This document shows positions 25,578 to 39,899 of a stretch of DNA of 64,000 nt, piece by piece (position 1 is the stretch's first letter; each line of letters begins with the position of its first letter). The notes beneath the pieces are model-generated. The model ran no database searches and was not told the origin of the DNA. It worked only from the letters and a program-made list of their open reading frames with translations. Made by a program: the position numbers and the translations under genes. The DNA is from Vespa crabro (Eukaryota > Arthropoda > Insecta > Hymenoptera > Vespidae): assembly GCF_910589235.1 (NCBI RefSeq), contig NC_060962.1:1-64000 (forward strand). The letters run 5' to 3'.

Positions 25578-27282
25578 AAAATCGTGAAATCTTTAATAAT
25601 ACTTGTGCCACAGTTAGAAAAATGTTACCAATCGATTCAGAACATTGCATTTCATAAGATCAAACATCTATTTTATATTGGAATCAAAGTTTTTAACATT
25701 CTTTCATATCGTATATACGATTTTTCGCTCATATACGCGTATGGTCGAAAAACGAAAACTTGAAATCTCGTTCAATTTCAATGATTTTATATTCTATCGA
25801 TGCAGAATAAAGAATATAACAAGAATATAACGTTTTTACTATGTTTAAATACGCGTTTTCATATGATAATTGTCGAAAAACGTAATCGACATACGCGAAT
25901 TTCGGTATATGCGAAGATAAAATCGTGAAATCTTTAATAATACTTGTGCCACAGTTAGAAAAATGTTACCAATCGATTCAGAACATTGCATTTCATAAGA
26001 TCAAACATCTATTTTATATTGGAATCAAAGTTTTTAACATTCTTTCATATCGTATATACGATTTTTCGCTCATATACGCGTATCGTCGAAAAACGAAAAC
26101 TTGAAATCTCGTTCAATTTCAATGATTTTATATTCTATCGATGCAGAATAAAGAATATAATAAGAATATAACGTTTTTACTATGTTTAAATACGCGTTTT
26201 CATATGATAATTGTCGAAAAACGTAATCGACATACGCGAATTTCGGTATATGCGAAGATAAAATCGTGAAATCTTTAATAATACTTGTGCCACAGTTAGA
26301 AAAATGTTACCAATCGATTCAGAACATTGCATTGCATAAGATCAAACATCTATTTTATATTGGAATCAAAGTTTTTAACATTCTTTCATATCGTATATAC
26401 GATTTTTCGCTCATATACGCCTATCGTCGAAAAACGAAAACTTGAAATCTCGTTCAATTTCAATGATTTTATATTCTATCGATGCAGAATAAAGAATATA
26501 ACAAGAATATAACGTTTTTACTATGTTTAAATACGCGTTTTCATATGATAATTTTCGATAAACGTAATCGACATACGCGAATTTCGGTATATGCGAAGAT
26601 AAAATCGTGAAATCTTTAATAATACTTGTGCCACAGTTAGAAAAATGTTACCAATCGATTCAGAACATTGCATTTCATAAGATCAAACATCTATTTTATA
26701 TTGGAATCAAAGTTTTTAACATTCTTTCATATCGTATATACGATTTTTCGCTCATATACGCGTATCGTCGAAAAACGAAAACTTGAAATCTCGTTCAATT
26801 TCAATGATTTTATATTCTATCGATGCAGAATAAAGAATATAACAAGAATATAACGTTTTTACTATGTTTAAATACGCGTTTTCATATGATAATTGTCGAA
26901 AAACGTAATCGACATACGCGAATTTCGGTATATGCGAAGATAAAATCGTGAAATCTTTAATAATACTTGTGCCACAGTTAGAAAAATGTTACCAATCGAT
27001 TCAGAACATTGCATTTCATAAGATCAAACATCTATTTTATATTGGAATCAAAGTTTTTAACATTCTTTCATATCGTATATACGATTTTTCGCTCATATAC
27101 GCGTATCGTCGAAAAACGAAAACTTGAAATCTCGTTCAATTTCAATGATTTTATATTCTATCGATGCAGAATAAAGAATATAACAAGAATATAACGTTTT
27201 TACTATGTTTAAATACGCGTTTTCATATGATAATTGTCGAAAAACGTAATCGACATACGCGAATTTCGGTATATGCGAAGAT
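25578..27282 (+). repeat. Short irregular segment with B and D copies
   Basis: Five monomers: 25578 (private ATGGTCG), 25919 (B), 26260 (D with private TTCGATAAACG), and two plain copies. Here B is followed directly by D, with no C copy between them as in the neighbouring modules, so one monomer appears to have been lost. Confidence 0.75.
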
Positions 27283-30200
27283 AAAATCGTGAAATCTTTA
27301 ATAATACTTGTGCCACAGTTAGAAAAATGTTACCAATCGATTCAGAACATTGCATTGCATAAGATCAAACATCTATTTTATATTGGAATCAAAGTTTTTA
27401 ACATTCTTTCATATCGTATATACGATTTTTCGCTCATATACGCCTATCGTCGAAAAACGAAAACTTGAAATCTCGTTCAATTTCAATGATTTTATATTCT
27501 ATCGATGCAGAATAAAGAATATAACAAGAATATAACGTTTTTACTATGTTTAAATACGCGTTTTCATATGATAATTGTCGAAAAACGTAATCGACATACG
27601 CGAATTTCGGTATATGCGAAGATAAAATCGTGAAATCTTTAATAATACTTGTGCCACAGTTAGAAAAATGTTACCAATCGATTCAGAACATTGCATTTCA
27701 TAAGATCAAACATCTATTTTATATTGGAATCAAAGTTTTTAACATTCTTTCATATCGTATATACGATTTTTCGCTCATATACGCGTATCGTCGAAAAACG
27801 AAAACTTGAAATCTCGTTCAATTTCAATGATTTTATATTCTATCGATGCAGAATAAAGAATATAACAAGAATATAACGTTTTTACTATGTTTAAATACGC
27901 GTTTTCATATGATAATTGTCGAAAAACGTAATCGACATACGCGAATTTCGGTATATGCGAAGATAAAATCGTGAAATCTTTAATAATACTTGTGCCACAG
28001 TTAGAAAAATGTTACCAATCGATTCAGAACATTGCATTTCATAAGATCAAACATCTATTTTATATTGGAATCAAAGTTTTTAACATTCTTTCATATCGTA
28101 TATACGATTTTTCGCTCATATACGCGTATCGTCGAAAAACGAAAACTTGAAATCTCGTTCAATTTCAATGATTTTATATTCAATCGATGCAGAATAAAGA
28201 ATATAATAAGAATATAACGTTTTTACTATGTTTAAATACGCGTTTTCATATGATAATTGTCGAAAAACGTAATCGACATACGCGAATTTCGGTATATTCG
28301 AAGATAAAATCGTGAAATCTTTAATAATACTTGTGCCACAGTTAGAAAAATGTTACCAATCGATTCAGAACATTGCATTTCATAAGATCAAACATCTATT
28401 TTATATTGGAATCAAAGTTTTTAACATTCTTTCATATCGTATATACGATTTTTCGCTCATATACGCGTATCGTCGAAAAACGAAAACTTGAAATCTCGTT
28501 CAATTTCAATGATTTTATATTCTATCGATGCAGAATAAAGAATATAACAAGAAAATAACGTTTTTACTATGTTTAAATACGCGTTTTCATATGATAATTG
28601 TCGAAAAACGTAATCGACATACGCGAATTTCGGTATATGCGAAGATAAAATCGTGAAATCTTTAATAATACTTGTGCCACAGTTAGAAAAATGTTACCAA
28701 TCGATTCAGAACATTGCATTGCATAAGATCAAACATCTATTTTATATTGGAATCAAAGTTTTTAACATTCTTTCATATCGTATATACGATTTTTCGCTCA
28801 TATACGCCTATCGTCGAAAAACGAAAACTTGAAATCTCTTTCAATTTCAATGATTTTATATTCTATCGATGCAGAATAAAGAATATAACAAGAATATAAC
28901 GTTTTTACTATGTTTAAATACGCGTTTTCATATGATAATTTTCGAAAAACGTAATCGACATACGCGAATTTCGGTATATGCGAAGATAAAATCGTGAAAT
29001 CTTTAATAATACTTGTGCCACAGTTAGAAAAATGTTACCAATCGATTCAGAACATTGCATTTCATAAGATCAAACATCTATTTTATATTGGAATCAAAGT
29101 TTTTAACATTCTTTCATATCGTATATACGATTTTTCGCTCATATACGCGTATCGTCGAAAAACGAAAACTTTAAATCTCGTTCAATTTCAATGATTTTAT
29201 ATTCTATCGATGCAGAATAAAGAATATAACAAGAATATAACGTTTTTACTATGTTTAAATACGCGTTTTCATATGATAATTGTCGAAAAACGTAATCGAC
29301 ATACGCGAATTTCGGTATATGCGAAGATAAAATCGTGAAATCTTTAATAATACTTGTGCCACAGTTAGAAAAATGTTACCAATCGATTCAGAACATTGCA
29401 TTTCATAAGATCAAACATCTATTTTATATTGGAATCAAAGTTTTTAACATTCTTTCATATCGTATATACGATTTTTCGCTCATATACGCGTATCGTCGGA
29501 AAACGAAAACTTGAAATCTCGTTCAATTTCAATGATTTTATATTCTATCGATGCAGAATAAAGAATATAACAAGAATATAACGTTTTTACTATGTTTAAA
29601 TACGCGTTTTCATATGATAATTGTCGAAAAACGTAATCGACATACGCGAATTTCGGTATATGCGAAGATAAAATCGTGAAATCTTTAATAATACTTGTGC
29701 CACAGTTAGAAAAATGTTACCAATCGATTCAGAACATTGCATTTCATAAGATCAAACATCTATTTTATATTGGAATCAAAGTTTTTAACATTCTTTCATA
29801 TCGTATATACGATTTTTCGCTCATATACGCGTATCGTCGAAAAACGAAAACTTGAAATCTCGTTCAATTTCAATGATTTTATATTCTATCGATGCAGAAT
29901 AAAGAATATAACAAGAATATAACGTTTTTACTATGTTTAAATACGCGTTTTCATATGATAATTGTCGAAAAACGTAATCGACATACGCGAATTTCGGTAT
30001 ATGCGAAGATAAAATCGTGAAATCTTTAATAATACTTGTGCCACAGTTAGAAAAATGTTACCAATCGATTCAGAACATTGCATTTCATAAGATCAAACAT
30101 CTATTTTATATTGGAATCAAAGTTTTTAACATTCTTTCATATCGTATATACGATTTTTCGCTCATATACGCGTATCGTCGAAAAACGAAAACTTGAAATC

Positions 30201-30351
30201 TCGTTCAATTTCAATGATTTTATATTCTATCGATGCAGAATAAAGAATATAACAAGAATATAACGTTTTTACTATGTTTAAATACGCGTTTTCATATGAT
30301 AATTGTCGAAAAACGTAATCGACATACGCGAATTTCGGTATATGCGAAGAT
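27283..30351 (+). repeat. Thirteen-monomer HOR, left partner (9 monomers)
   Basis: The order is D lacking its third marker (27283), plain, B (27965), C (28306), D (28647), a copy with ACTTTAAATC (28988), a copy with GTCGGAAAACG (29329), and two plain copies. The identical order starts 4433 bp later at 31716. Private changes accumulated since duplication include TTCAATCGATG and TATATTCGAAG in copy 27965 and ATCTCTTTC in copy 28647. Confidence 0.88.
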
Positions 30352-31715
30352 AAAATCGTGAAATCTTTAATAATACTTGTGCCACAGTTAGAAAAATGTT
30401 ACCAATCGATTCAGAACATTGCATTTCATAAGATCAAACATCTATTTTATATTGGAATCAAAGTTTTTAACATTCTTTCATATCGTATATACGATTTTTC
30501 GCTCATATACGCGTATCGTCGAAAAACGAAAACTTGAAATCTCGTTCAATTTCAATGATTTTATATTCTATCGATGCAGAATAAAGAATATAACAAGAAT
30601 ATAACGTTTTTACTATGTTTAAATACGCGTTTTCATATGATAATTGTCGAAAAACGTAATCGACATACGCGAATTTCGGTATATGCGAAGATAAAATCGT
30701 GAAATCTTTAATAATACTTGTGCCACAGTTAGAAAAATGTTACCAATCGATTCAGAACATTGCATTTCATAAGATCAAACATCTATTTTATATTGGAATC
30801 AAAGTTTTTAACATTCTTTCATATCGTATATACGATTTTTCGCTCATATACGCGTATCGTCGAAAAACGAAAACTTGAAATCTCGTTCAATTTCAATGAT
30901 TTTATATTCTATCGATGCAGAATAAAGAATATAACAAGAATATAACGTTTTTACTATGTTTAAATACGCGTTTTCATATGATAATTGTCGAAAAACGTAA
31001 TCGACATACGCGAATTTCGGTATATGCGAAGATAAAATCGTGAAATCTTTAATAATACTTGTGCCACAGTTAGAAAAATGTTACCAATCGATTCAGAACA
31101 TTGCATTTCATAAGATCAAACATCTATTTTATATTGGAATCAAAGTTTTTAACATTCTTTCATATCGTATATACGATTTTTCGCTCATATACGCGTATCG
31201 TCGAAAAACGAAAACTTGAAATCTCGTTCAATTTCAATGATTTTATATTCTATCGATGCAGAATAAAGAATATAACAAGAATATAACGTTTTTACTATGT
31301 TTAAATACGCGTTTTCATATGATAATTGTCGAAAAACGTAATCGACATACGCGAATTTCGGTATATGCGAAGATAAAATCGTGAAATCTTTAATAATACT
31401 TGTGCCACAGTTAGAAAAATGTTACCAATCGATTCAGAACATTGCATTTCATAAGATCAAACATCTATTTTATATTGGAATCAAAGTTTTTAACATTCTT
31501 TCATATCGTATATACGATTTTTCGCTCATATACGCGTATCGTCGAAAAACGAAAACTTGAAATCTCGTTCAATTTCAATGATTTTATATTCTATCGATGC
31601 AGAATAAAGAATATAACAAGAATATAACGTTTTTACTATGTTTAAATACGCGTTTTCATATGATAATTGTCGAAAAACGTAATCGACATACGCGAATTTC
31701 GGTATATGCGAAGAT
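29670..31715 (+). repeat. Run of six indistinguishable monomers
   Basis: Copies starting at 29670, 30011, 30352, 30693, 31034 and 31375 all read as the consensus and I can see no difference among them. The first two also belong to the thirteen-monomer block to the left. Such a run suggests very recent local amplification or conversion, or an assembly artefact where reads could not be placed uniquely. Confidence 0.8.
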
Positions 31716-34700
31716 AAAATCGTGAAATCTTTAATAATACTTGTGCCACAGTTAGAAAAATGTTACCAATCGATTCAGAACATTGCATTGCATAAGATCA
31801 AACATCTATTTTATATTGGAATCAAAGTTTTTAACATTCTTTCATATCGTATATACGATTTTTCGCTCATATACGCCTATCGTCGAAAAACGAAAACTTG
31901 AAATCTCGTTCAATTTCAATGATTTTATATTCTATCGATGCAGAATAAAGAATATAACAAGAATATAACGTTTTTACTATGTTTAAATACGCGTTTTCAT
32001 ATGATAATTGTCGAAAAACGTAATCGACATACGCGAATTTCGGTATATGCGAAGATAAAATCGTGAAATCTTTAATAATACTTGTGCCACAGTTAGAAAA
32101 ATGTTACCAATCGATTCAGAACATTGCATTTCATAAGATCAAACATCTATTTTATATTGGAATCAAAGTTTTTAACATTCTTTCATATCGTATATACGAT
32201 TTTTCGCTCATATACGCGTATCGTCGAAAAACGAAAACTTGAAATCTCGTTCAATTTCAATGATTTTATATTCTATCGATGCAGAATAAAGAATATAACA
32301 AGAATATAACGTTTTTACTATGTTTAAATACGCGTTTTCATATGATAATTGTCGAAAAACGTAATCGACATACGCGAATTTCGGTATATGCGAAGATAAA
32401 ATCGTGAAATCTTTAATAATACTTGTGCCACAGTTAGAAAAATGTTACCAATCGATTCAGAACATTGCATTTCATAAGATCAAACATCTATTTTATATTG
32501 GAATCAAAGTTTTTAACATTCTTTCATATCGTATATACGATTTTTCGCTCATATACGCGTATCGTCGAAAAACGAAAACTTGAAATCTCGTTCAATTTCA
32601 ATGATTTTATATTCTATCGATGCAGAATAAAGAATATAATAAGAATATAACGTTTTTACTATGTTTAAATACGCGTTTTCATATGATAATTGTCGAAAAA
32701 CGTAATCGACATACGCGAATTTCGGTATATGCGAAGATAAAATCGTGAAATCTTTAATAATACTTGTGCCACAGTTAGAAAAATGTTACCAATCGATTCA
32801 GAACATTGCATTTCATAAGATCAAACATCTATTTTATATTGGAATCAAAGTTTTTAACATTCTTTCATATCGTATATACGATTTTTCGCTCATATACGCG
32901 TATCGTCGAAAAACGAAAACTTGAAATCTCGTTCAATTTCAATGATTTTATATTCTATCGATGCAGAATAAAGAATATAACAAGAAAATAACGTTTTTAC
33001 TATGTTTAAATACGCGTTTTCATATGATAATTGTCGAAAAACGTAATCGACATACGCGAATTTCGGTATATGCGAAGATAAAATCGTGAAATCTTTAATA
33101 ATACTTGTGCCACAGTTAGAAAAATGTGACCAATCGATTCAGAACATTGCATTGCATAAGATCAAACATCTATTTTATATTGGAATCAAAGTTTTTAACA
33201 TTCTTTCATATCGTATATACGATTTTTCGCTCATATACGCCTATCGTCGAAAAACGAAAACTTGAAATCTCGTTCAATTTCAATGATTTTATATTCTATC
33301 GATGCAGAATAAAGAATATAACAAGAATATAACGTTTTTACTATGTTTAAATACGCGTTTTCATATGATAATTTTCGAAAAACGTAATCGACATACGCGA
33401 ATTTCGGTATATGCGAAGATAAAATCGTGAAATCTTTAATAATACTTGTGCCACAGTTAGAAAAATGTTACCAATCGATTCAGAACATTGCATTTCATAA
33501 GATCAAACATCTATTTTATATTGGAATCAAAGTTTTTAACATTCTTTCATATCGTATATACGATTTTTCGCTCATATACGCGTATCGTCGAAAAACGAAA
33601 ACTTTAAATCTCGTTCAATTTCAATGATTTTATATTCTATCGATGCAGAATAAAGAATATAACAAGAATATAACGTTTTTACTATGTTTAAATACGCGTT
33701 TTCATATGATAATTGTCGAAAAACGTAATCGACATACGCGAATTTCGGTATATGCGAAGATAAAATCGTGAAATCTTTAATAATACTTGTGCCACAGTTA
33801 GAAAAATGTTACCAATCGATTCAGAACATTGCATTTCATAAGATCAAACATCTATTTTATATTGGAATCAAAGTTTTTAACATTCTTTCATATCGTATAT
33901 ACGATTTTTCGCTCATATACGCGTATCGTCGGAAAACGAAAACTTGAAATCTCGTTCAATTTCAATGATTTTATATTCTATCGATGCAGAATAAAGAATA
34001 TAACAAGAATATAACGTTTTTACTATGTTTAAATACGCGTTTTCATATGATAATTGTCGAAAAACGTAATCGACATACGCGAATTTCGGTATATGCGAAG
34101 ATAAAATCGTGAAATCTTTAATAATACTTGTGCCACAGTTAGAAAAATGTTACCAATCGATTCAGAACATTGCATTTCATAAGATCAAACATCTATTTTA
34201 TATTGGAATCAAAGTTTTTAACATTCTTTCATATCGTATATACGATTTTTCGCTCATATACGCGTATCGTCGAAAAACGAAAACTTGAAATCTCGTTCAA
34301 TTTCAATGATTTTATATTCTATCGATGCAGAATAAAGAATATAACAAGAATATAACGTTTTTACTATGTTTAAATACGCGTTTTCATATGATAATTGTCG
34401 AAAAACGTAATCGACATACGCGAATTTCGGTATATGCGAAGATAAAATCGTGAAATCTTTAATAATACTTGTGCCACAGTTAGAAAAATGTTACCAATCG
34501 ATTCAGAACATTGCATTTCATAAGATCAAACATCTATTTTATATTGGAATCAAAGTTTTTAACATTCTTTCATATCGTATATACGATTTTTCGCTCATAT
34601 ACGCGTATCGTCGAAAAACGAAAACTTGAAATCTCGTTCAATTTCAATGATTTTATATTCTATCGATGCAGAATAAAGAATATAACAAGAATATAACGTT

Positions 34701-34784
34701 TTTACTATGTTTAAATACGCGTTTTCATATGATAATTGTCGAAAAACGTAATCGACATACGCGAATTTCGGTATATGCGAAGAT
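31716..34784 (+). repeat. Thirteen-monomer HOR, right partner (9 monomers)
   Basis: Nine monomers match the order at 27283-30351 at a distance of 4433 bp: D without AATTTTCG (31716), plain, B (32398), C (32739), D (33080), ACTTTAAATC (33421), GTCGGAAAACG (33762) and two plain copies. Copy 33080 has a private ATGTGACCAAT. The order parts from the left block at 34785, which is C-type whereas its counterpart 30352 is plain. Confidence 0.88.
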
Positions 34785-37700
34785 AAAATCGTGAAATCTT
34801 TAATAATACTTGTGCCACAGTTAGAAAAATGTTACCAATCGATTCAGAACATTGCATTTCATAAGATCAAACATCTATTTTATATTGGAATCAAAGTTTT
34901 TAACATTCTTTCATATCGTATATACGATTTTTCGCTCATATACGCGTATCGTCGAAAAACGAAAACTTGAAATCTCGTTCAATTTCAATGATTTTATATT
35001 CTATCGATGCAGAATAAAGAATATAACAAGAAAATAACGTTTTTACTATGTTTAAATACGCGTTTTCATATGATAATTGTCGAAAAACGTAATCGACATA
35101 CGCGAATTTCGGTATATGCGAAGATAAAATCGTGAAATCTTTAATAATACTTGTGCCACAGTTAGAAAAATGTTACCAATCGATTCAGAACATTGCATTG
35201 CATAAGATCAAACATCTATTTTATATTGGAATCAAAGTTTTTAACATTCTTTCATATCGTATATACGATTTTTCGCTCATATACGCGTATCGTCGAAAAA
35301 CGAAAACTTGAAATCTCGTTCAATTTCAATGATTTTATATTCTATCGATGCAGAATAAAGAATATAACAAGAATATAACGTTTTTACTATGTTTAAATAC
35401 GCGTTTTCATATGATAATTTTCGAAAAACGTAATCGACATACGCGAATTTCGGTATATGCGAAGATAAAATCGTGAAATCTTTAATAATACTTGTGCCAC
35501 AGTTAGAAAAATGATACCAATCGATTCAGAACATTGCATTTCATAAGATCAAACATCTATTTTATATTGGAATCAAAGTTTTTAACATTCTTTCATATCG
35601 TATATACGATTTTTCGCTCATATACGCGTATCGTCGAAAAACGAAAACTTGAAATCTCGTTCAATTTCAATGATTTTATATTCTATCGATGCAGAATAAA
35701 GAATATAACAAGAATATAACGTTTTTACTATGTTTAAATACGCGTTTTCATATGATAATTGTCGAAAAACGTAATCGACATACGCGAATTTCGGTATATG
35801 CGAAGATAAAATCGTGAAATCTTTAATAATACTTGTGCCACAGTTAGAAAAATGTTACCAATCGATTCAGAACATTGCATTTCATAAGATCAAACATCTA
35901 TTTTATATTGGAATCAAAGTTTTTAACATTCTTTCATATCGTATATACGATTTTTCGCTCATATACGCGTATCGTCGAAAAACGAAAACTTGAAATCTCG
36001 TTCAATTTCAATGATTTTATATTCTATCGATGCAGAATAAAGAATATAACAAGAATATAACGTTATTACTATGTTTAAATACGCGTTTTCATATGATAAT
36101 TTTCGAAAAACGTAATCGACATACGCGAATTTCGGTATATGCGAAGATAAAATCGTGAAATCTTTAATAATACTTGTGCCACAGTTAGAAAAATGTTACC
36201 AATCGATTCAGAACATTGCATTTCATAAGATCAAACATCTATTTTATATTGGAATCAAAGTTTTTAACATTCTTTCATATCGTATATACGATTTTTCGCT
36301 CATATACGCGTATCGTCGAAAAACGAAAACTTGAAATCTCGTTCAATTTCAATGATTTTATATTCTATCGATGCAGAATAAAGAATATAACAAGAATATA
36401 ACGTTTTTACTATGTTTAAATACGCGTTTTCATATGATAATTGTCGAAAAACGTAATCGACATACGCGAATTTCGGTATATGCGAAGATAAAATCGTGAA
36501 ATCTTTAATAATACTTGTGCCACAGTTAGAAAAATGTTACCAATCGATTCAGAACATTGCATTTCATAAGATCAAACATCTATTTTATATTGGAATCAAA
36601 GTTTTTAACATTCTTTCATATCGTATATACGATTTTTCGCTCATATACGCGTATCGTCGAAAAACGAAAACTTGAAATCTCGTTCAATTTCAATGATTTT
36701 ATATTCTATCGATGCAGAATAAAGAATATAACAAGAATATAACGTTTTTACTATGTTTAAATACGCGTTTTCATATGATAATTGTCGAAAAACGTAATCG
36801 ACATACGCGAATTTCGGTATATGCGAAGATAAAATCGTGAAATCTTTAATATTACTTGTGCCACAGTTAGAAAAATGTTACCAATCGATTCAGAACATTG
36901 CATTTCATAAGATCAAACATCTATTTTATATTGGAATCAAAGTTTTTAACATTCTTTCATATCGTATATACGATTTTTCGCTCATATACGCGTATCGTCG
37001 AAAAACGAAAACTTGAAATCTCGTTCAATTTCAATGATTTTATATTCTATCGATGCAGAATAAACAATATAACAAGAATATAACGTTTTTACTATGTTTA
37101 AATACGCGTTTTCATATGATAATTGTCGAAAAACGTAATCGACATACGCGAATTTCCGTATATGCGAAGATAAAATCGTGAAATCTTTAATAATACTTGT
37201 GCCACAGTTAGAAAAATGTTACCAATCGATTCAGAACATTGCATTTCATAAGATCAAACATCTATTTTACATTGGAATCAAAGTTTTTAACATTCTTTCA
37301 TATCGTATATACGATTTTTCGCTCATATACTCGTATCGTCGAAAAACGAAAACTTGAAATCTCGTTCAATTTCAATGATTTTATATTCTATCGATGCAGA
37401 ATAAAGAATATAACAAGAATATAACGTTTTTACTATGTTTAAATACGCGTTTTCATATGATAATTGTCGAAAAACGTAATCGACATACGCGAATTTCGTT
37501 ATATGCGAAGATAAAATCGTGAAATCTTTAATAATACTTGTGCCACAGTTAGAAAAATGTTACCAATTGATTCAGAACATTGCATTTCATAAGATCAAAC
37601 ATCTATTTTATATTGGAATCAAAGTTTTTAACATTCTTTCATATCGTATATACGATTTTTCGCTCATATACGCGTATCGTCGAAAAACGAAAACTTGAAA

Positions 37701-39899
37701 TCTCGTTCAATTTCAATGATTTTATATTCTATCGATGCAGAATAAAGAATATAACAAGAATATAACGTCTTTACTATGTTTAAATACGCATTTTCATATG
37801 ATAATTGTCGAAAAACGTAATCGATATACGCGAATTTCGGTATATGCGAAGATAAAATCGTGAAATCTTTAATAATACTTGTGCCACAGTTAGAAAAATG
37901 TTACCAATCGATTCAGAACATTGCATTTCATAAGATCAAACATCTATTTTATTTTGGAATCAAAGTTTTTAACATTCTTTCATATCGTATATACGATTTT
38001 TCGCTCATATACGCGTATCGTCGAAAAACGAAAACTTGAAATCTCGTTCAATTTCAATGATTTTATATTCTATCGATGCAGAATAAAGAATATAACAAGA
38101 ATATAACGTTTTTACTATGTTTAAATACGCGTTTTCATATGATAATTGTCGAAAAACGTAATCGACATACGCGAATTTCGGTATATGCGAAGATAAAATC
38201 GTGAAATCTTTAATAATACTTGTGCCACAGTTAGAAAAATGTTACCAATCGATTCAGAACATTGCATTTCATAAGATCAAACATCTATTTTATATTGGAA
38301 TCAAAGTTTTTAACATTCTTTCATATCGTATATACGATTTTTCGCTCATATACGCGTATCGTCGAAAAACGAAAACTTGAAATCACGTTCAATTTCAATG
38401 ATTTTATATTCTATCGATGCAGAATAAAGAATATAACAAGAATATAACGTTTTTACTATGTTTAAATACGCGTTTTCATATGATAATTGTCGAAAAACGT
38501 AATCGACATACGCGAATTTCGGTATATGCGAAGATAAAATCGTGAAATCTTTAATAATACTTGTGCCACAGTTAGAAAAATGTTACCAATCGATTCAGAA
38601 CATTGCATTTCATAAGATCAAACATCTATTTTATATTGGAATCAAAGTTTTTAACATTCTTTCATATCGTATATACGATTTTTCGCTCATATACGCGTAT
38701 CGTCGAAAAACGAAAACTTGAAATCTCGTTCAATTTCAATGATTTTATATTCTATCGATGCAGAATAAAGAATATAACAAGAATATAACGTTTTTACTAT
38801 GTTTAAATACGCGTTTTCATATGATAATTGTCGAAAAACGTAATCGACATACGCGAATTTCGGTATATGCGAAGATAAAATCGTGAAATCTTTAATAATA
38901 CTTGTGCCACAGTTAGAAAAATGTTACCAATCGATTCAGAACATTGCATTTCATAAGACCAAACATCTATTTTATATTGGAATCAAAGTTTTTAACATTC
39001 TTTCATATCGTATATACGATTTTTCGCTCATATACGCGTATCGTCGAAAAACGAAAACTTGAAATCTCGTTCAATTTCAATGATTTTATATTCTATCGAT
39101 GCAGAATAAAGAATATAACAAGAATATAACGTTTTTACTATGTTTAAATACGCGTTTTCATATGATAATTGTCGAAAAACTTAATCGACATACGCGAATT
39201 TCGGTATATGCGAAGATAAAATCGTGAAATCTTTAATAATACTTGTGCCACAGTTAGAAAAATGTTACCAATCGATTCAGAACATTGCATTTCATAAGAT
39301 CAAACATCTATTTTATATTGGAATCAAAGTTTTTAACATTCTTTCATATCGTATATACGATTTTTCGCTCATATACGCGTATCGTCGAAAAACGAAAACT
39401 TGAAATCTCGTTCACTTTCAATGATTTTATATTCTATCGATGCAGAATAAAGAATATAACAAGAAAATAGCGTTTTTACTATGTTTAAATACGCGTTTTC
39501 ATATGATAATTGTCGAAAAACGTAATCGACATACGCGAATTTCGGTATATGCGAAGATAAAATCGTGAAATCTTTAATAATACTTGTGCCACAGTTAGAA
39601 AAATGTTACCAATCGATTCAGAACATTGCATTGCATAAGATCAAACATCTATTTTATATTGGAATCAAAGTTTTTAACATTCTTTCATATCGTATATACG
39701 ATTTTTCGCTCATATACGCGTATCGTCGAAAAACGAAAACTTGAAATCTCGTTCAATTTCAATGATTTTATATTCTATCGATGCAGAATAAAGAATATAA
39801 CAAGAATATAACGTTTTTACTATGTTTAAATACGCGTTTTCATATGATAATTTTCGAAAAACGTAATCGACATACGCGAATTTCGGTATATGCGAAGAT
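34785..39899 (+). repeat. Segment bounded by C-D' pairs 4433 bp apart
   Basis: Copies 34785 (C) and 35126 (D' with GCATTGCATAAG and AATTTTCG but the common CGCGTAT) recur as 39218 and 39559, again exactly thirteen monomers apart. The copies between are mostly private variants: ATGATACCAATC in 35467; CGTTATTAC plus AATTTTCG in 35808; TATTACTTG, AAACAATAT and TTCCGTA in 36831; TTTTACATTGG, ACTCGTATCG and TTCGTTATATG in 37172; and four changes in 37513. Copy 39218 adds CACTTTC and AAAATAGCG. Confidence 0.75.

Noticed and set aside
28994..33627. 66-codon frames starting at GTG in copies 28988 and 33421
   Set aside because: A G-to-T change turns the usual TGA into TTA, extending a short frame found in every monomer by a few codons. 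Both copies belong to the same 13-monomer duplication, so the sharing is by descent, not selection.
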